Positions 17,074-27,133 of a stretch of DNA of 64,000 nucleotides are shown piece after piece. Below the pieces are notes generated by a model. It had not been told where the DNA came from. It saw only the letters and a program-made list of their open reading frames with translations, and made no database searches. The translations under genes were made by a program, and so were the position numbers. Position 1 is the stretch's first letter; the number at the start of each line of letters is the position of its first letter. The stretch is from Rhodocyclales bacterium (lineage in GTDB: Bacteria; Pseudomonadota; Gammaproteobacteria; Burkholderiales; Rhodocyclaceae): NCBI GenBank assembly GCA_003105015.1, contig PQAF01000028.1:62001-126000 (forward strand), read 5' to 3'.

Positions 17074-17796
17074 TCACCCACCCCTCGCAACAACCCTGAA
17101 CCGCAGTTCCACCCCGTCCTCCACCCGCAACGCGCCGCCGAGTACGGCGTAGGGCGTGATGCCGAAGTCGGTCTGCTTGAAAGTCAGTCTCCCTGAGACG
17201 GCGATGCCGTCCGGCAGAGCTTCGGTCTGCACCGGCACTTCGAAGCGGCGCGTGGCGCCGTGCAGGGTGAGGGCGATGTTGAGTTTATTGGGTTCGGCGG
17301 CGCTGCGCGTGGCGCGGATGAGGGCGAAGGGGAAGCGTTCGGCGTCGAGGACCTTTTCCAGCATGTTGCGGCGCGTGCCTTCGATGGCGTCGGGCGGGGG
17401 CTGGGTATCGAGCTGCGCCTCGGCGCGCAGGGCGGGCTCGTCGACCGTCAGGCGCTGCAGCGGCACGTAGAGGTCGGCGCGTCCGGCCGCGGTGTCGACG
17501 TAGCCGCGCAGGTCGCGGCTGGCGACGACGTGGTCGTGGCCCAGCCCGGCCAGCGGACCGCCGCGGCGCACTTCGATGGCGACCAGCGAGGCGGCCGGGT
17601 CGATGCGCAGCACCCTGCGGCCCTGCGCCTCGGCCTGGCGGTAGTGGGCTGCGGGGAATTCGGCCGGCGCCTGCGTTGCCGATGCCGGTGGCGCGGCGGG
17701 CGGCGGCGGGGCGCAGGCGGCCAGCAGCGCCGCTGCCAGGCCCGCGAGGAGGGCGATCGGGCGGGTCAGGCCAGGAAGGGAGCGGGTCGGCGCCAT
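17074..17796 (-). CDS. YceI-family lipoprotein
   Basis: A 240-residue protein with a lipoprotein signal (LLAGLAAALLAAC) and a YceI-like lipocalin barrel. The barrel reads LVAIEVRRGGPLAGLGHDHVV, then NMLEKVLDAERFPFALIRATR, LTLHGATRRFEVPVQ and LTFKQTDFGITPYAVLGG. YceI proteins bind isoprenoid or other lipophilic molecules in the periplasm. The gene is divergent from lysR, and its start is only about 35 bp from the 23-bp box, so LysR may influence it. It contains an in-frame copy of the dispersed repeat at 17180-17203. Confidence 0.85.
   Translation of the reverse strand: MAPTRSLPGLTRPIALLAGLAAALLAACAPPPPAAPPASATQAPAEFPAAHYRQAEAQGRRVLRIDPAASLVAIEVRRGGPLAGLGHDHVVASRDLRGYVDTAAGRADLYVPLQRLTVDEPALRAEAQLDTQPPPDAIEGTRRNMLEKVLDAERFPFALIRATRSAAEPNKLNIALTLHGATRRFEVPVQTEALPDGIAVSGRLTFKQTDFGITPYAVLGGALRVEDGVELRFRVVARGG
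17180..17203 (+). repeat. 24-bp REP-like repeat inside CDS
   Basis: AAAGTCAGTCTCCC, TGAG, ACGGCG within the yceI-like gene, which is on the opposite strand (peptide VSGRLTFK). Confidence 0.5.
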
Positions 17797-17831
17797 GGCT
17801 TGCCTCCGGACGGACGCATGCTGGTACTATA

Positions 17832-17854
17832 AGTTATCGCGTTTTGTTATGGGA
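17832..17854 (+). promoter_or_regulatory. 23-bp box upstream of lysR (copy 1)
   Basis: AGTTATCGC, two bases (GT), then TTTGTTATGGGA. The inverted copy at 18807-18829 matches 21 of 23 bases. This copy lies in the yceI/lysR divergent promoter, 20 bp before the lysR GTG. It contains two TTAT half-sites about 12 bp apart, the sort of spacing LysR regulators use. Probable autoregulatory site. Confidence 0.6.
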
Positions 17855-17873
17855 AGCCCGCCGGGCCGCTTGC

Positions 17874-18827
17874 GTGAACCTCAAGCAACTCGAATACTTC
17901 GTCGCCGTCGCCGAGCTGGGCAGCTTCAGCAAGGCGGCGGTGATATTGAACATCGCCCAGCCGGCATTGTCCCGGCAAGTCCGCCTGCTGGAGACCGACC
18001 TGCACGTGACGCTGCTCATGCGCAACGGCCGCGGCGTGGTGCTCACCGAGGCCGGCAAGCGCCTGTTCGACCACAGCGTCGGCATCCTGCAGCTGGTGTC
18101 GCGCGTGCGCGAGGACATCGAGGCCTCGCGCGACGAGCCGTCCGGGCGCATCGTCGTCGGCCTGCCGCCGAGCATGGGGCGTCTCCTGACGCTGCCGCTG
18201 GTGGAAGGCTTCCGCCGCGCGCTGCCGAAGGCGCGCCTGGCCATCGTCGAGGGCCTCTCGGCGCACCTGGCGGAATGGATCTCGACCGGCCGCGTCGACC
18301 TCGGCCTGCTGCACAACCCCGAGCCGCAGCCGGCGCTGGAGGTGACGCCGGTGCTGGAGGAGCCGCTCGGGCTGGTCAGTCCGGCGGGGAAGGGGGTCGC
18401 GAAGGGCGGCGCGAAGAAAGTCAGTCCCCGCAACACGGCGACCCTGGCCGAGCTGACGCGCCTGCCGCTCATCCTGCCCGAGCGCACCCACGCCATCCGC
18501 AAGCTGCTGGAGACCCAGGCGGCGCTCGCCGGCCACAAGCTGGTCGTCTCGCTCGAGATCTCCAGCGTGCAGTCCATCCTCGACCTGGTGCGCGCCGGCC
18601 ACGGCCACGCCGTGCTGACGCCCTCGGCGCTGGCCGCCTCGGGCAACGCGGCGGCCTTCCGCCTGCGGCCGATCGTCGAGCCGCGTCTGACCAGCACGCT
18701 GTGCCTGGCGGTCTCGGCGCACAAGCCGGCGACGCCGCTCTCACGCCATGTCTTCCGCATGCTGCGCGAACTGGTCGTCGCCGCCGGCAAGGCGCAGCAT
18801 CCTGCCTCCCATAACAAATTGCGATAA
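17874..18827 (+). CDS. LysR-family transcriptional regulator
   Basis: A 317-residue regulator. The N-terminal helix-turn-helix is MNLKQLEYFVAVAELGSFSKAA, then LNIAQPALSRQVRLLE. The effector domain starts near GRIVVGLPPSMG. The start is GTG at 17874, since the LysR N-terminus begins exactly there. It stands directly before the protocatechuate 4,5-cleavage run and is bracketed by inverted 23-bp boxes, so it is probably its activator. The effector domain contains an in-frame repeat copy encoding KVSPRNTA (18417-18440) and just upstream a related GLVSPAGKG, a likely surface-loop insertion. Confidence 0.92.
   Translation: MNLKQLEYFVAVAELGSFSKAAVILNIAQPALSRQVRLLETDLHVTLLMRNGRGVVLTEAGKRLFDHSVGILQLVSRVREDIEASRDEPSGRIVVGLPPSMGRLLTLPLVEGFRRALPKARLAIVEGLSAHLAEWISTGRVDLGLLHNPEPQPALEVTPVLEEPLGLVSPAGKGVAKGGAKKVSPRNTATLAELTRLPLILPERTHAIRKLLETQAALAGHKLVVSLEISSVQSILDLVRAGHGHAVLTPSALAASGNAAAFRLRPIVEPRLTSTLCLAVSAHKPATPLSRHVFRMLRELVVAAGKAQHPASHNKLR
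18417..18440 (+). repeat. 24-bp REP-like repeat inside lysR
   Basis: AAAGTCAGTCCCCG, CAAC, ACGGCG: a full match to the consensus, read in frame as KVSPRNTA in the LysR effector domain. Confidence 0.75.
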
Positions 18828-18829
18828 CT
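18807..18829 (-). promoter_or_regulatory. 23-bp box downstream of lysR (copy 2)
   Basis: Minus-strand reading is AGTTATCGC, AA, TTTGTTATGGGA. It overlaps the lysR stop codon and lies 56 bp before the first gene of the aromatic-acid operon, where an activator site would be expected. A GC hairpin (18838-18857) follows. Confidence 0.6.
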
Positions 18830-18884
18830 GCTAGCGCCCCCCGCACCTAGGCGGGGGCCGGGCGGGTGGGGAGAATCGTCTCCC

Positions 18885-19574
18885 ATGACCATCCGCATCC
18901 ACGGCATCTCCTCGATGGCGACGCGCACGGTGCTGGCCGAGCTGGCTAGCGACTGGCGGGCGCGCAGCGGCGTCGACGTCGCCTTCGAGTCGGTCGGCGG
19001 CGTGGATGCCGCGAAGCGCGTGCAGGCCGGCGAATCCTACGACCTGGCGGTGCTCGACGCCGATGCGCTGGAGAAACTCGTCGCCACGGGCCGCGTCGTT
19101 CCCGACAGCCAGGCCGCGCTGGTGCGCTCGGGCGTGGCGATTACCGTCCGCGCCGGCGCGCCGCACCCCGATGTTTCCTCGGAGGAAGCCCTGAAGCGCG
19201 CCATGCTGGCCGCGCGCAGCATCGGCCATTCGACCGGCCCGAGCGGCACGGCGCTGCTCAGGCTGTTCGAGCGCTGGGGCCTCCTCGACGCCCTGCGGCC
19301 GCGCATCGTGCAGGCGCCGCCCGGCGTGCCGGTCGGCAAGCTGGTCGCCGACGGCCAGGTCGAGCTCGGCTTCCAGCAGTACAGCGAAATGATGAACGTG
19401 CCCGGCATCGACGTGCTCGGCCCGATGCCGCCCGGCTGCGGGATCGTGTCGACCTTCTCGGCCGGCCTCTGCGCCGCCTCGACGCAGCCCGAGGCCGTGC
19501 GCGACCTCATCGACTTCATGCATTCGCCGGCCGCCGACGACGCCAAGCGCCGCCACGGCATGGAACCGGCGTGA
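18885..19574 (+). CDS. Cytoplasmic substrate-binding-domain protein
   Basis: A 229-residue protein with a periplasmic-binding-protein fold of the ModA/SBP type: MTIRIHGISSMATRTVLAEL, GESYDLAVLDADALEKL, STGPSGTALLRLFERWG, GKLVADGQVELGFQQYSE. There is no signal peptide, so it should stay in the cytoplasm, and no transporter partner is adjacent. It opens the ring-cleavage operon. It could bind a pathway intermediate or act as a solute sensor; both are inference. Confidence 0.75.
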   Translation: MTIRIHGISSMATRTVLAELASDWRARSGVDVAFESVGGVDAAKRVQAGESYDLAVLDADALEKLVATGRVVPDSQAALVRSGVAITVRAGAPHPDVSSEEALKRAMLAARSIGHSTGPSGTALLRLFERWGLLDALRPRIVQAPPGVPVGKLVADGQVELGFQQYSEMMNVPGIDVLGPMPPGCGIVSTFSAGLCAASTQPEAVRDLIDFMHSPAADDAKRRHGMEPA

Positions 19575-19587
19575 ACTGGAGAAAACA

Positions 19588-20616
19588 ATGATCATCGACA
19601 TCCACGGCCACTACACCACCGCGCCCAAGGCGCTGGAAGAGTGGCGCAACCGCCAGATCGCCGGCATCAAGGATGCGACGCTGATGCCCAAGGCATCCGA
19701 ACTGAAGATCAGCGACGACGAACTGCGCGAGAGCATCGAGTCCAACCAGCTGCGCCAGATGAAGGAGCGCGGCTCCGACCTGACCGTCTTCTCACCGCGC
19801 GCCAGCTTCATGGCCCACCACATCGGCGACTTCAACGTCAGCTCCACCTGGGCGGCGATCTGCAACGAGCTGTGCTTCCGCGTCTCGCAGCTCTTCCCGG
19901 ACAACTTCATCGGCTGCGCCATGCTGCCGCAGTCGCCCGGCGTGAGTCCTGCGACCTGCATCCCCGAGCTGGAGAAGTGCGTCAGGGAGTACGGCTTCGT
20001 CGCCCTCAACCTCAACCCCGACCCCTCCGGCGGCCACTGGACCTCGCCGCCGCTCACCGACCGCCACTGGTACCCGATCTACGAGAAGATGGTCGAGCAC
20101 CGCATCCCGGCGATGATCCACGTTAGCACGAGCTGCAACGCCTGCTTCCACACCACCGGCGCGCACTACATCAACGCCGACACCACGGCAGTGATGCAGC
20201 TGATCCAGGGCGACCTGTTCAAGGACTTCCCCGACCTGAAGTTCATCGTCCCGCACGGCGGCGGCGCCGCGCCCTATCACTGGGGCCGCTACCGCGGCCT
20301 GGCGCAGGAGCTGAAGAAGCCGCTCCTGAAGGACCACCTGCTCAACAACGTCTTCTTCGACACCTGCGTGTACCACCAGCCGGGCATCGACCTGCTGACC
20401 AAGGTGATCCCGGTGGACAACATCCTGTTCGCCTCGGAGATGATCGGCGCCGTCAAGGGCATCGACCCCGAGACCGGCCACAACTACGACGACACCAAGC
20501 GCTACATCGAGGCGACGCTGAACCTCTCGGCGGAGGACCGCTACAAGGTCTACGAGGGCAACGCCCGCCGCGTCTACCCGCGCCTGGATGCCGCGCTGAA
20601 AGCAAAGGGGAAATGA
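19588..20616 (+). CDS. ligJ: 4-oxalomesaconate hydratase
   Basis: A 342-residue amidohydrolase-superfamily enzyme that closely follows LigJ of Sphingobium SYK-6. It has DIHGHYT (metal HxH), the conserved block [49 protein letters not shown] and [14 protein letters not shown]. It hydrates 4-oxalomesaconate to 4-carboxy-4-hydroxy-2-oxoadipate, the step before aldol cleavage in protocatechuate 4,5-cleavage. The Comamonas equivalent is PmdE. The stop overlaps the ligK start by 4 nt (ATGA). Confidence 0.94.
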   Translation: MIIDIHGHYTTAPKALEEWRNRQIAGIKDATLMPKASELKISDDELRESIESNQLRQMKERGSDLTVFSPRASFMAHHIGDFNVSSTWAAICNELCFRVSQLFPDNFIGCAMLPQSPGVSPATCIPELEKCVREYGFVALNLNPDPSGGHWTSPPLTDRHWYPIYEKMVEHRIPAMIHVSTSCNACFHTTGAHYINADTTAVMQLIQGDLFKDFPDLKFIVPHGGGAAPYHWGRYRGLAQELKKPLLKDHLLNNVFFDTCVYHQPGIDLLTKVIPVDNILFASEMIGAVKGIDPETGHNYDDTKRYIEATLNLSAEDRYKVYEGNARRVYPRLDAALKAKGK

Positions 20617-21302
20617 ATATGTACGAACTCGGGGTGGTCTACCGCAACATCGCGCGCACGGACGGCGCCGTCGCCGACGCGCTGGCGCGCTTCGGCTCGG
20701 CCACGGTGCACGAGGCCATGGGCCGCGTCGGCCTGCTGAAGCCCTACATGCGGCCGATCTACGCCGGCGCCCAGGTCTCGGGCACGGCGGTGACCGTGCT
20801 GCTGCATCCCGGCGACAACTGGATGATGCACGTCGTCGCCGAGCAGATCCGGCCCGGCGACATCGTCGTCGCCGCGATCAGCGCCGAGTGCACCGACGGC
20901 TACTTCGGCGACCTGCTGGCCACCAGCTTCATGGCGCGCGGCGCCCGCGCGCTGGTGATCGACGCCGGCGTGCGCGACGTTCGCACCCTGACGGAAATGA
21001 ACTTTCCCGTGTGGAGCAAGTGCATCAGCGCCAAGGGCACCATCAAGGCGACGCTCGGCTCGGTGAACATCCCGGTGGTGTGCGCCGGCCAGCTGGTCAA
21101 CCCGGGCGACGTCATCGTCGCCGACGACGACGGCGTGGTCTGCGTGCCGCGCGCGCTGGCGGAGAAGACCTTGGCAGCCGCCGCGGCGCGCGAGGCCAAC
21201 GAGGGCGCCAAGCGGGAAAAGCTCGCCGCCGGCGTGCTCGGCCTCGACATGTACGACATGCGCCCGGCGCTGGCCAAGGCCGGCCTGAAGTACGTCGACT
21301 GA
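20613..21302 (+). CDS. ligK: 4-carboxy-4-hydroxy-2-oxoadipate aldolase
   Basis: A 229-residue RraA-fold class II aldolase. Recognisable segments are [57 protein letters not shown] and [11 protein letters not shown], the substrate/metal loop. It splits the C7 adduct to pyruvate and oxaloacetate, the last step of the meta pathway (LigK/ProA/PmdF). It overlaps ligJ. A repeat-filled gap of about 140 bp separates it from the next gene. Confidence 0.94.
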   Translation: MNMYELGVVYRNIARTDGAVADALARFGSATVHEAMGRVGLLKPYMRPIYAGAQVSGTAVTVLLHPGDNWMMHVVAEQIRPGDIVVAAISAECTDGYFGDLLATSFMARGARALVIDAGVRDVRTLTEMNFPVWSKCISAKGTIKATLGSVNIPVVCAGQLVNPGDVIVADDDGVVCVPRALAEKTLAAAAAREANEGAKREKLAAGVLGLDMYDMRPALAKAGLKYVD

Positions 21303-21335
21303 GTGGACTGATGATGGTTATGCGACGACTGTTGA

Positions 21336-21416
21336 AATCCCCCCCCGGCCCCCCTTTTGCAAAGGGGGGAGAAATTTGTAGCCCCCCTTTGGAAAAGGGG
21401 GGATGGGGGGATTTTC
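21336..21416. repeat. Facing pair of CCCCCTTTT/AAAAGGGGG repeats
   Basis: Two copies of the intergenic element lie in inverted orientation between ligK and the following dehydrogenase, within an otherwise tight operon. They can form strong hairpins and may modulate read-through. Confidence 0.75.
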
Positions 21417-21439
21417 ATGCGTGCCGGAGACGCCTTCCA

Positions 21440-22429
21440 ATGACGCTCCCCGCCAACCCGCTTGATTGGACCATCGGCCTCGTCGGCTACGGCGAGGTCG
21501 GGCGCATCCTGGCCGAGGACCTGCGGGCATGCGGCGTGAATAATGTGCTGGCCTACGACATCAAGCAGGGAAGCGCGGACGAGGCGCCGCTGCGCGAACA
21601 TGCAGGACGACACGGCGTGCGGCTCGCCGGCTCCCACGCCGAACTGGTGGCGCAGTCCGACCTGGTTATTTCCGCAGTGACCGCCAGCCAGGCGGTGCCG
21701 GTGGCCGAGGCCTGTGCGCCGGCGCTGTGCTCCGGCGCCTGGTTCCTCGACTTCAACTCGGCTTCCCCTGCGGCCAAGATCGAGGCCGGCGGGATCGTCG
21801 CCGCGGCCGGCGGCCGTTACGTCGAGGGCGCGGTGATGACCTCGATTCCGCCCTACCGCATCCGCGTGCCGCTGCTGCTCGGCGGGCTGCACGCCGCCGC
21901 GCTGGCGCCGCTGCTGAATGCTCTCGGCTTCGCCGGCCAGGCCGGCCCGGAAAAGCTCGGCGTCGCCTCCGCCACCAAGATGTGCCGCAGCGTGTTGATC
22001 AAGGGACTCGAAGCCATGGTCATCGAGAGCTTCACCGCCGCGCGCGCCTACGGCGTCGAGGACGCGGTGCTGGACTCGCTCGCCGAGACCTTCCCCGGCA
22101 TCGACTGGGAGAAGCAGGGCGCCTATTTCTTCCAGCGGGTGATCCAGCATGGCCGCCGCCGCGCCGAGGAGATGCGCGAAGTGGCGCAGACGGTGCGCGA
22201 GGCCGGGCTCACGCCCTGGTCCGCCGCCGGCACCGCCGAGCGCCAGGCCTGGGTGGCCGACCTCGCCGACGGCGGGCTGTTCGGCGACCGCGATACAACC
22301 CGCAAGGATTGGCGCGCAGACGCCGACCGCATCCTGGCCGCCTGTACTTCGTCATCCCCGCGAAAGCGGGGATCCACGAACTCCGGCAACCCCCTGGATT
22401 CCCGCTTTCGCGGGAATGACAAGGACTGA
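21440..22429 (+). CDS. NAD(P)-binding dehydrogenase, 3-hydroxyisobutyrate-dehydrogenase-like (DUF1932)
   Basis: A 329-residue protein. The N-terminal Rossmann motif is IGLVGYGEVGRILAEDL. A central block reads LDFNSASPAAK. The helical C-domain has ASATKMCRSVLIKGLEAMVIES, with the catalytic-type lysine of beta-hydroxyacid dehydrogenases. Similar proteins occur in protocatechuate 4,5-cleavage clusters (pmdU-like), but their reaction is uncertain. The last about 27 residues (SSPRKRGSTN to DSRFRGNDKD) come from a dispersed repeat that has been read into the C-terminus, so the natural end is probably near AACT. Confidence 0.78.
   Translation: MTLPANPLDWTIGLVGYGEVGRILAEDLRACGVNNVLAYDIKQGSADEAPLREHAGRHGVRLAGSHAELVAQSDLVISAVTASQAVPVAEACAPALCSGAWFLDFNSASPAAKIEAGGIVAAAGGRYVEGAVMTSIPPYRIRVPLLLGGLHAAALAPLLNALGFAGQAGPEKLGVASATKMCRSVLIKGLEAMVIESFTAARAYGVEDAVLDSLAETFPGIDWEKQGAYFFQRVIQHGRRRAEEMREVAQTVREAGLTPWSAAGTAERQAWVADLADGGLFGDRDTTRKDWRADADRILAACTSSSPRKRGSTNSGNPLDSRFRGNDKD
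22349..22424. repeat. RFRGND/PAKAGI-type dispersed repeat
   Basis: An inverted repeat with arms TCATCCCCGCGAAAGCGGGG and CCCGCTTTCGCGGGAATGA, typical of the widespread repeat that encodes DSRFRGND or PAKAGI when translated. It forms the 3' end of the preceding coding sequence. Confidence 0.85.
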
Positions 22430-22431
22430 CC

Positions 22432-23313
22432 ATGGATCCCGACTGGCTGCCCTTCCACCCCAACCCCTCGAAGCCCGCCTTCCAGGTGCCGGCCGGCGCC
22501 GTCGATGCGCATTGCCACGTCTTCGGCCCGGCGGCGCAGTTCCCCTTTTCGCCGGAGCGCAAGTACACGCCCTGCGACGCATCGAAGGATCAGCTCTTCG
22601 CCCTGCGCGACCACCTCGGCTTCTCGCGCAACGTCGTCGTGCAGGCCACCTGCCACGGCAACGACAACCGCGCCATGGTCGACGCGCTGCTGCATTCGCA
22701 GGGCAGGGCGCGTGGCGTCGCCTCGGTGAGCCGCGACGTGACCGACGACGTGCTGCGGGCGATGCACGCCGCCGGCGTCCGCGGCGTGCGCTTCAACTTC
22801 CTCAAGCGCCTGGTCGACTTCACGCCGAAGGAGGTGCTGCTGGAGATCGCCGGCCGCATCGCGCCGCTCGGCTGGCACGTGGTGGTGTACTTCGAGGCGC
22901 AGGACCTGCCGGAGCTGTGGGACTTCTTCACCGCGCTGCCTACTGCCGTGGTGGTCGACCACATGGGCCGCCCCGACGTGACGAAGCCGGTCGACGGCCC
23001 CGGGTTCGAACTGTTCGTGCGGTTGCTGCGCGAGCACCCGAACGTCTGGTCCAAGGTGAGCTGCCCGGAACGGCTGTCGAAGTCCGGCCCGCCGGCGTAC
23101 GATGACGTGGTGCCCTTCGCCCGGCGCATCGTCGAGACCTTCCCCGACCGCGTGCTGTGGGGCACCGACTGGCCGCACCCGAACCTGAAGGGCCACATGC
23201 CCGACGACGGCAAGCTGGTGGACTTCCTGCCGAAGATCGCCGTCACGCCCGAACTGCAGCGCAGGCTGCTGGTCGACAATCCCATGCGGCTCTACTGGCC
23301 AGAGGAAAACTGA
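22432..23313 (+). CDS. ligI: 2-pyrone-4,6-dicarboxylate hydrolase
   Basis: A 293-residue amidohydrolase of LigI length. Metal and active-site segments are VDAHCHVFGP, QATCHGNDNRAMVDALL, GVRGVRFNFLKRLVD, VVVDHMGRPD and LWGTDWPHPN. It opens the lactone 2-pyrone-4,6-dicarboxylate to 4-oxalomesaconate (PmdD in Comamonas), linking LigC to LigJ. It begins 2 nt after the dehydrogenase stop and ends 1 nt before ligA. Confidence 0.94.
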   Translation: MDPDWLPFHPNPSKPAFQVPAGAVDAHCHVFGPAAQFPFSPERKYTPCDASKDQLFALRDHLGFSRNVVVQATCHGNDNRAMVDALLHSQGRARGVASVSRDVTDDVLRAMHAAGVRGVRFNFLKRLVDFTPKEVLLEIAGRIAPLGWHVVVYFEAQDLPELWDFFTALPTAVVVDHMGRPDVTKPVDGPGFELFVRLLREHPNVWSKVSCPERLSKSGPPAYDDVVPFARRIVETFPDRVLWGTDWPHPNLKGHMPDDGKLVDFLPKIAVTPELQRRLLVDNPMRLYWPEEN

Positions 23314-25511
<2,198 letters not shown>

Positions 25512-25533
25512 CCACAAGAGAGGAGAGATGACC

Positions 25534-26565
25534 ATGAAAACCAGCCTGAGAAGCATCCTCGCGGCCGCCCTGTTCGCCGGCGCCGCACCACTGGCGCACG
25601 CCGCCGACGTGACCCTGCGCTTCCACCAGTTCCTGCCGCCGCAGGCGACGATCCCGGCCAAGGCCATCGCGCCGTGGGCGCAGAAGGTGGAGAAGGAAAG
25701 CGGCGGCCGCATCAAGGTGCAGCAGTTCCCCAGCATGCAGCTCGGCGGCAAGCCGCCCGAACTGTACGACCAGGCCAAGGACGGCGTCGCCGACATCGTG
25801 TGGACCGTGCTCGGCTACACGCCGGGCCGCTTCCCCAAGACCGAAGTGTTCGAACTGCCGTTCAGCAGCGGCCTCGCCGAGCCGGCCTCGCGCGCCTTCC
25901 AGGAGTTCGTCGAGAAGCACGCCATGGACGAGTTCAAGGACGTCAAGGTCATCGCGGTGCATGTGCACGGCCCCGGCCTGATCCACAGCAAGGACCCGAT
26001 CACCAGGCTGGAGGACATGAAGGGCATGAAGGTGCGCGGCGGCTCGCGCGTCATCAACATCATGCTCGAGCAGCTGGGCGCCACGCCGGTAGGCATGCCG
26101 GTGCCGGCCGTCGGCGAAGCGCTCTCCAAGGGCGTCATCAGCGCCACGACGATTCCCTGGGAGGTGACGCCGGCGCTGAAGGTGCAGCAGATCGTCAAGA
26201 ACCACACCGGCTTCGCCGGCGACCAGGGCTTGTACACCCAGACCTTCGTCGTGGCGATGAACAAGGGCGCCTACGACAAGCTGCCGGCCGACCTGAAGAA
26301 GGTGATCGACGCCAACAGCGGCATCGAGACGGCGGCGCTGTTCGGCCGCGCCATGGACGAGGGCGACAAGGTCGGCCTGTCGCTGGCGCAGAAGGCCGGC
26401 AACAAGATCCACATGCTCGACGCCGCCGAAACCCAGACCTGGCGCCGCACCGCCTCCGGCGTGCGCGCGGTCTGGTACAAGGAAGTGGGCAGCAAGGGCA
26501 TCGACGGTCCGAAGCTGGCGGAAGAAGCCGAGGCGCTGATCGCGAAATATTCGAAGAAGAAGTGA
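25534..26565 (+). CDS. dctP: TRAP transporter solute-binding protein
   Basis: A 343-residue periplasmic binding protein. The signal peptide (about 1-24) ends HAAD. The mature protein has VTLRFHQFLPPQATIP, DIVWTVLGYTPGRFPKTEVFELPF and MKGMKVRGGSRVINIMLEQLGATPVGMPVPAVGEAL, the family's substrate-arginine region. The ATG at 25534 is chosen over 25528 for its spacing from AGGAG. It lies in the ring-cleavage operon, so an aromatic acid such as 4-hydroxybenzoate or protocatechuate is the likely ligand; that is inference. Confidence 0.9.
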   Translation: MKTSLRSILAAALFAGAAPLAHAADVTLRFHQFLPPQATIPAKAIAPWAQKVEKESGGRIKVQQFPSMQLGGKPPELYDQAKDGVADIVWTVLGYTPGRFPKTEVFELPFSSGLAEPASRAFQEFVEKHAMDEFKDVKVIAVHVHGPGLIHSKDPITRLEDMKGMKVRGGSRVINIMLEQLGATPVGMPVPAVGEALSKGVISATTIPWEVTPALKVQQIVKNHTGFAGDQGLYTQTFVVAMNKGAYDKLPADLKKVIDANSGIETAALFGRAMDEGDKVGLSLAQKAGNKIHMLDAAETQTWRRTASGVRAVWYKEVGSKGIDGPKLAEEAEALIAKYSKKK

Positions 26566-26572
26566 TCCTGCA

Positions 26573-26605
26573 GCCGGCCGGCCGTCGACGCGACGGCCGG
26601 CCGGC
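26573..26605 (+). terminator. Perfect 15-bp hairpin between dctP and dctQ
   Basis: GCCGGCCGGCCGTCG is followed by a 3-nt loop and its exact complement. There is no T-run, so it more likely blocks 3' exonuclease or attenuates, giving more binding protein than membrane subunits, as is common for transporter operons. Confidence 0.7.
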
Positions 26606-26614
26606 ATTTCCTCC

Positions 26615-27133
26615 ATGAGCAAGTTCATCTACGACACCAGCCGCCGGATGGCCTGGTTCGGCGCCTTCGTGCTGACCCTGCTGGCCGCCATGAGCGTCTT
26701 CAGCATCGCCGGCCGCGCGCTCAGCTTCGCCGGCCTCGGTCCCGTTCCCGGCGACTTCGAACTCGTCGAGGCCGGCACCGCGCTTGCCGTGTTCTGCTTC
26801 CTGCCCTGGTGCCACCTCAAGCACGCGCATGCCCATGTGGCGATGTTCTGGCATGCCTATCCGGCTGCGCTGCGCCGTTTTCTGGAGATCCTCGGCGACG
26901 CGCTGATGTTCGGCGTCTGGCTGCTCCTGGTCTGGCGCATGGGGCTGGCCATGCTGGAGTATCGCGGGAACGGCGAGGTCAGCTTCATCCTGCAGATGCC
27001 GGTCTGGTGGGGCTACGCCGCCTCCTTCGTGCCGGGCGTGCTCGGCTGCTTCGCCTATGCCTGGCGCCTGCTCGAGACGCTCGGCCTGGCCGCGCGCCCG
27101 CAAGGTTTCACGGCGGAAGAGGGGGCGCATTGA
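26615..27133 (+). CDS. dctQ: TRAP transporter small permease
   Basis: A 172-residue protein with four membrane segments: MAWFGAFVLTLLAAMSVFSI, then ALAVFCFLPWCHLKHAHAHV with the conserved family pattern, LMFGVWLLLVWRMG, and a final helix. DctQ bridges the binding protein and the large permease. The stop overlaps the dctM start (TGATG). Confidence 0.9.
   Translation: MSKFIYDTSRRMAWFGAFVLTLLAAMSVFSIAGRALSFAGLGPVPGDFELVEAGTALAVFCFLPWCHLKHAHAHVAMFWHAYPAALRRFLEILGDALMFGVWLLLVWRMGLAMLEYRGNGEVSFILQMPVWWGYAASFVPGVLGCFAYAWRLLETLGLAARPQGFTAEEGAH

Noticed and set aside
17832..18829. lysR region as a mobile element with terminal inverted repeats
   Set aside because: The inverted 23-bp sequences each sit where a regulator would bind, no transposase is encoded, no target duplication is evident, and one repeat overlaps the lysR stop codon.
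21336..21416. CRISPR-like repeats
   Set aside because: Only two inverted copies of a hairpin element, no regular direct repeats with spacers, and no cas genes in the window.
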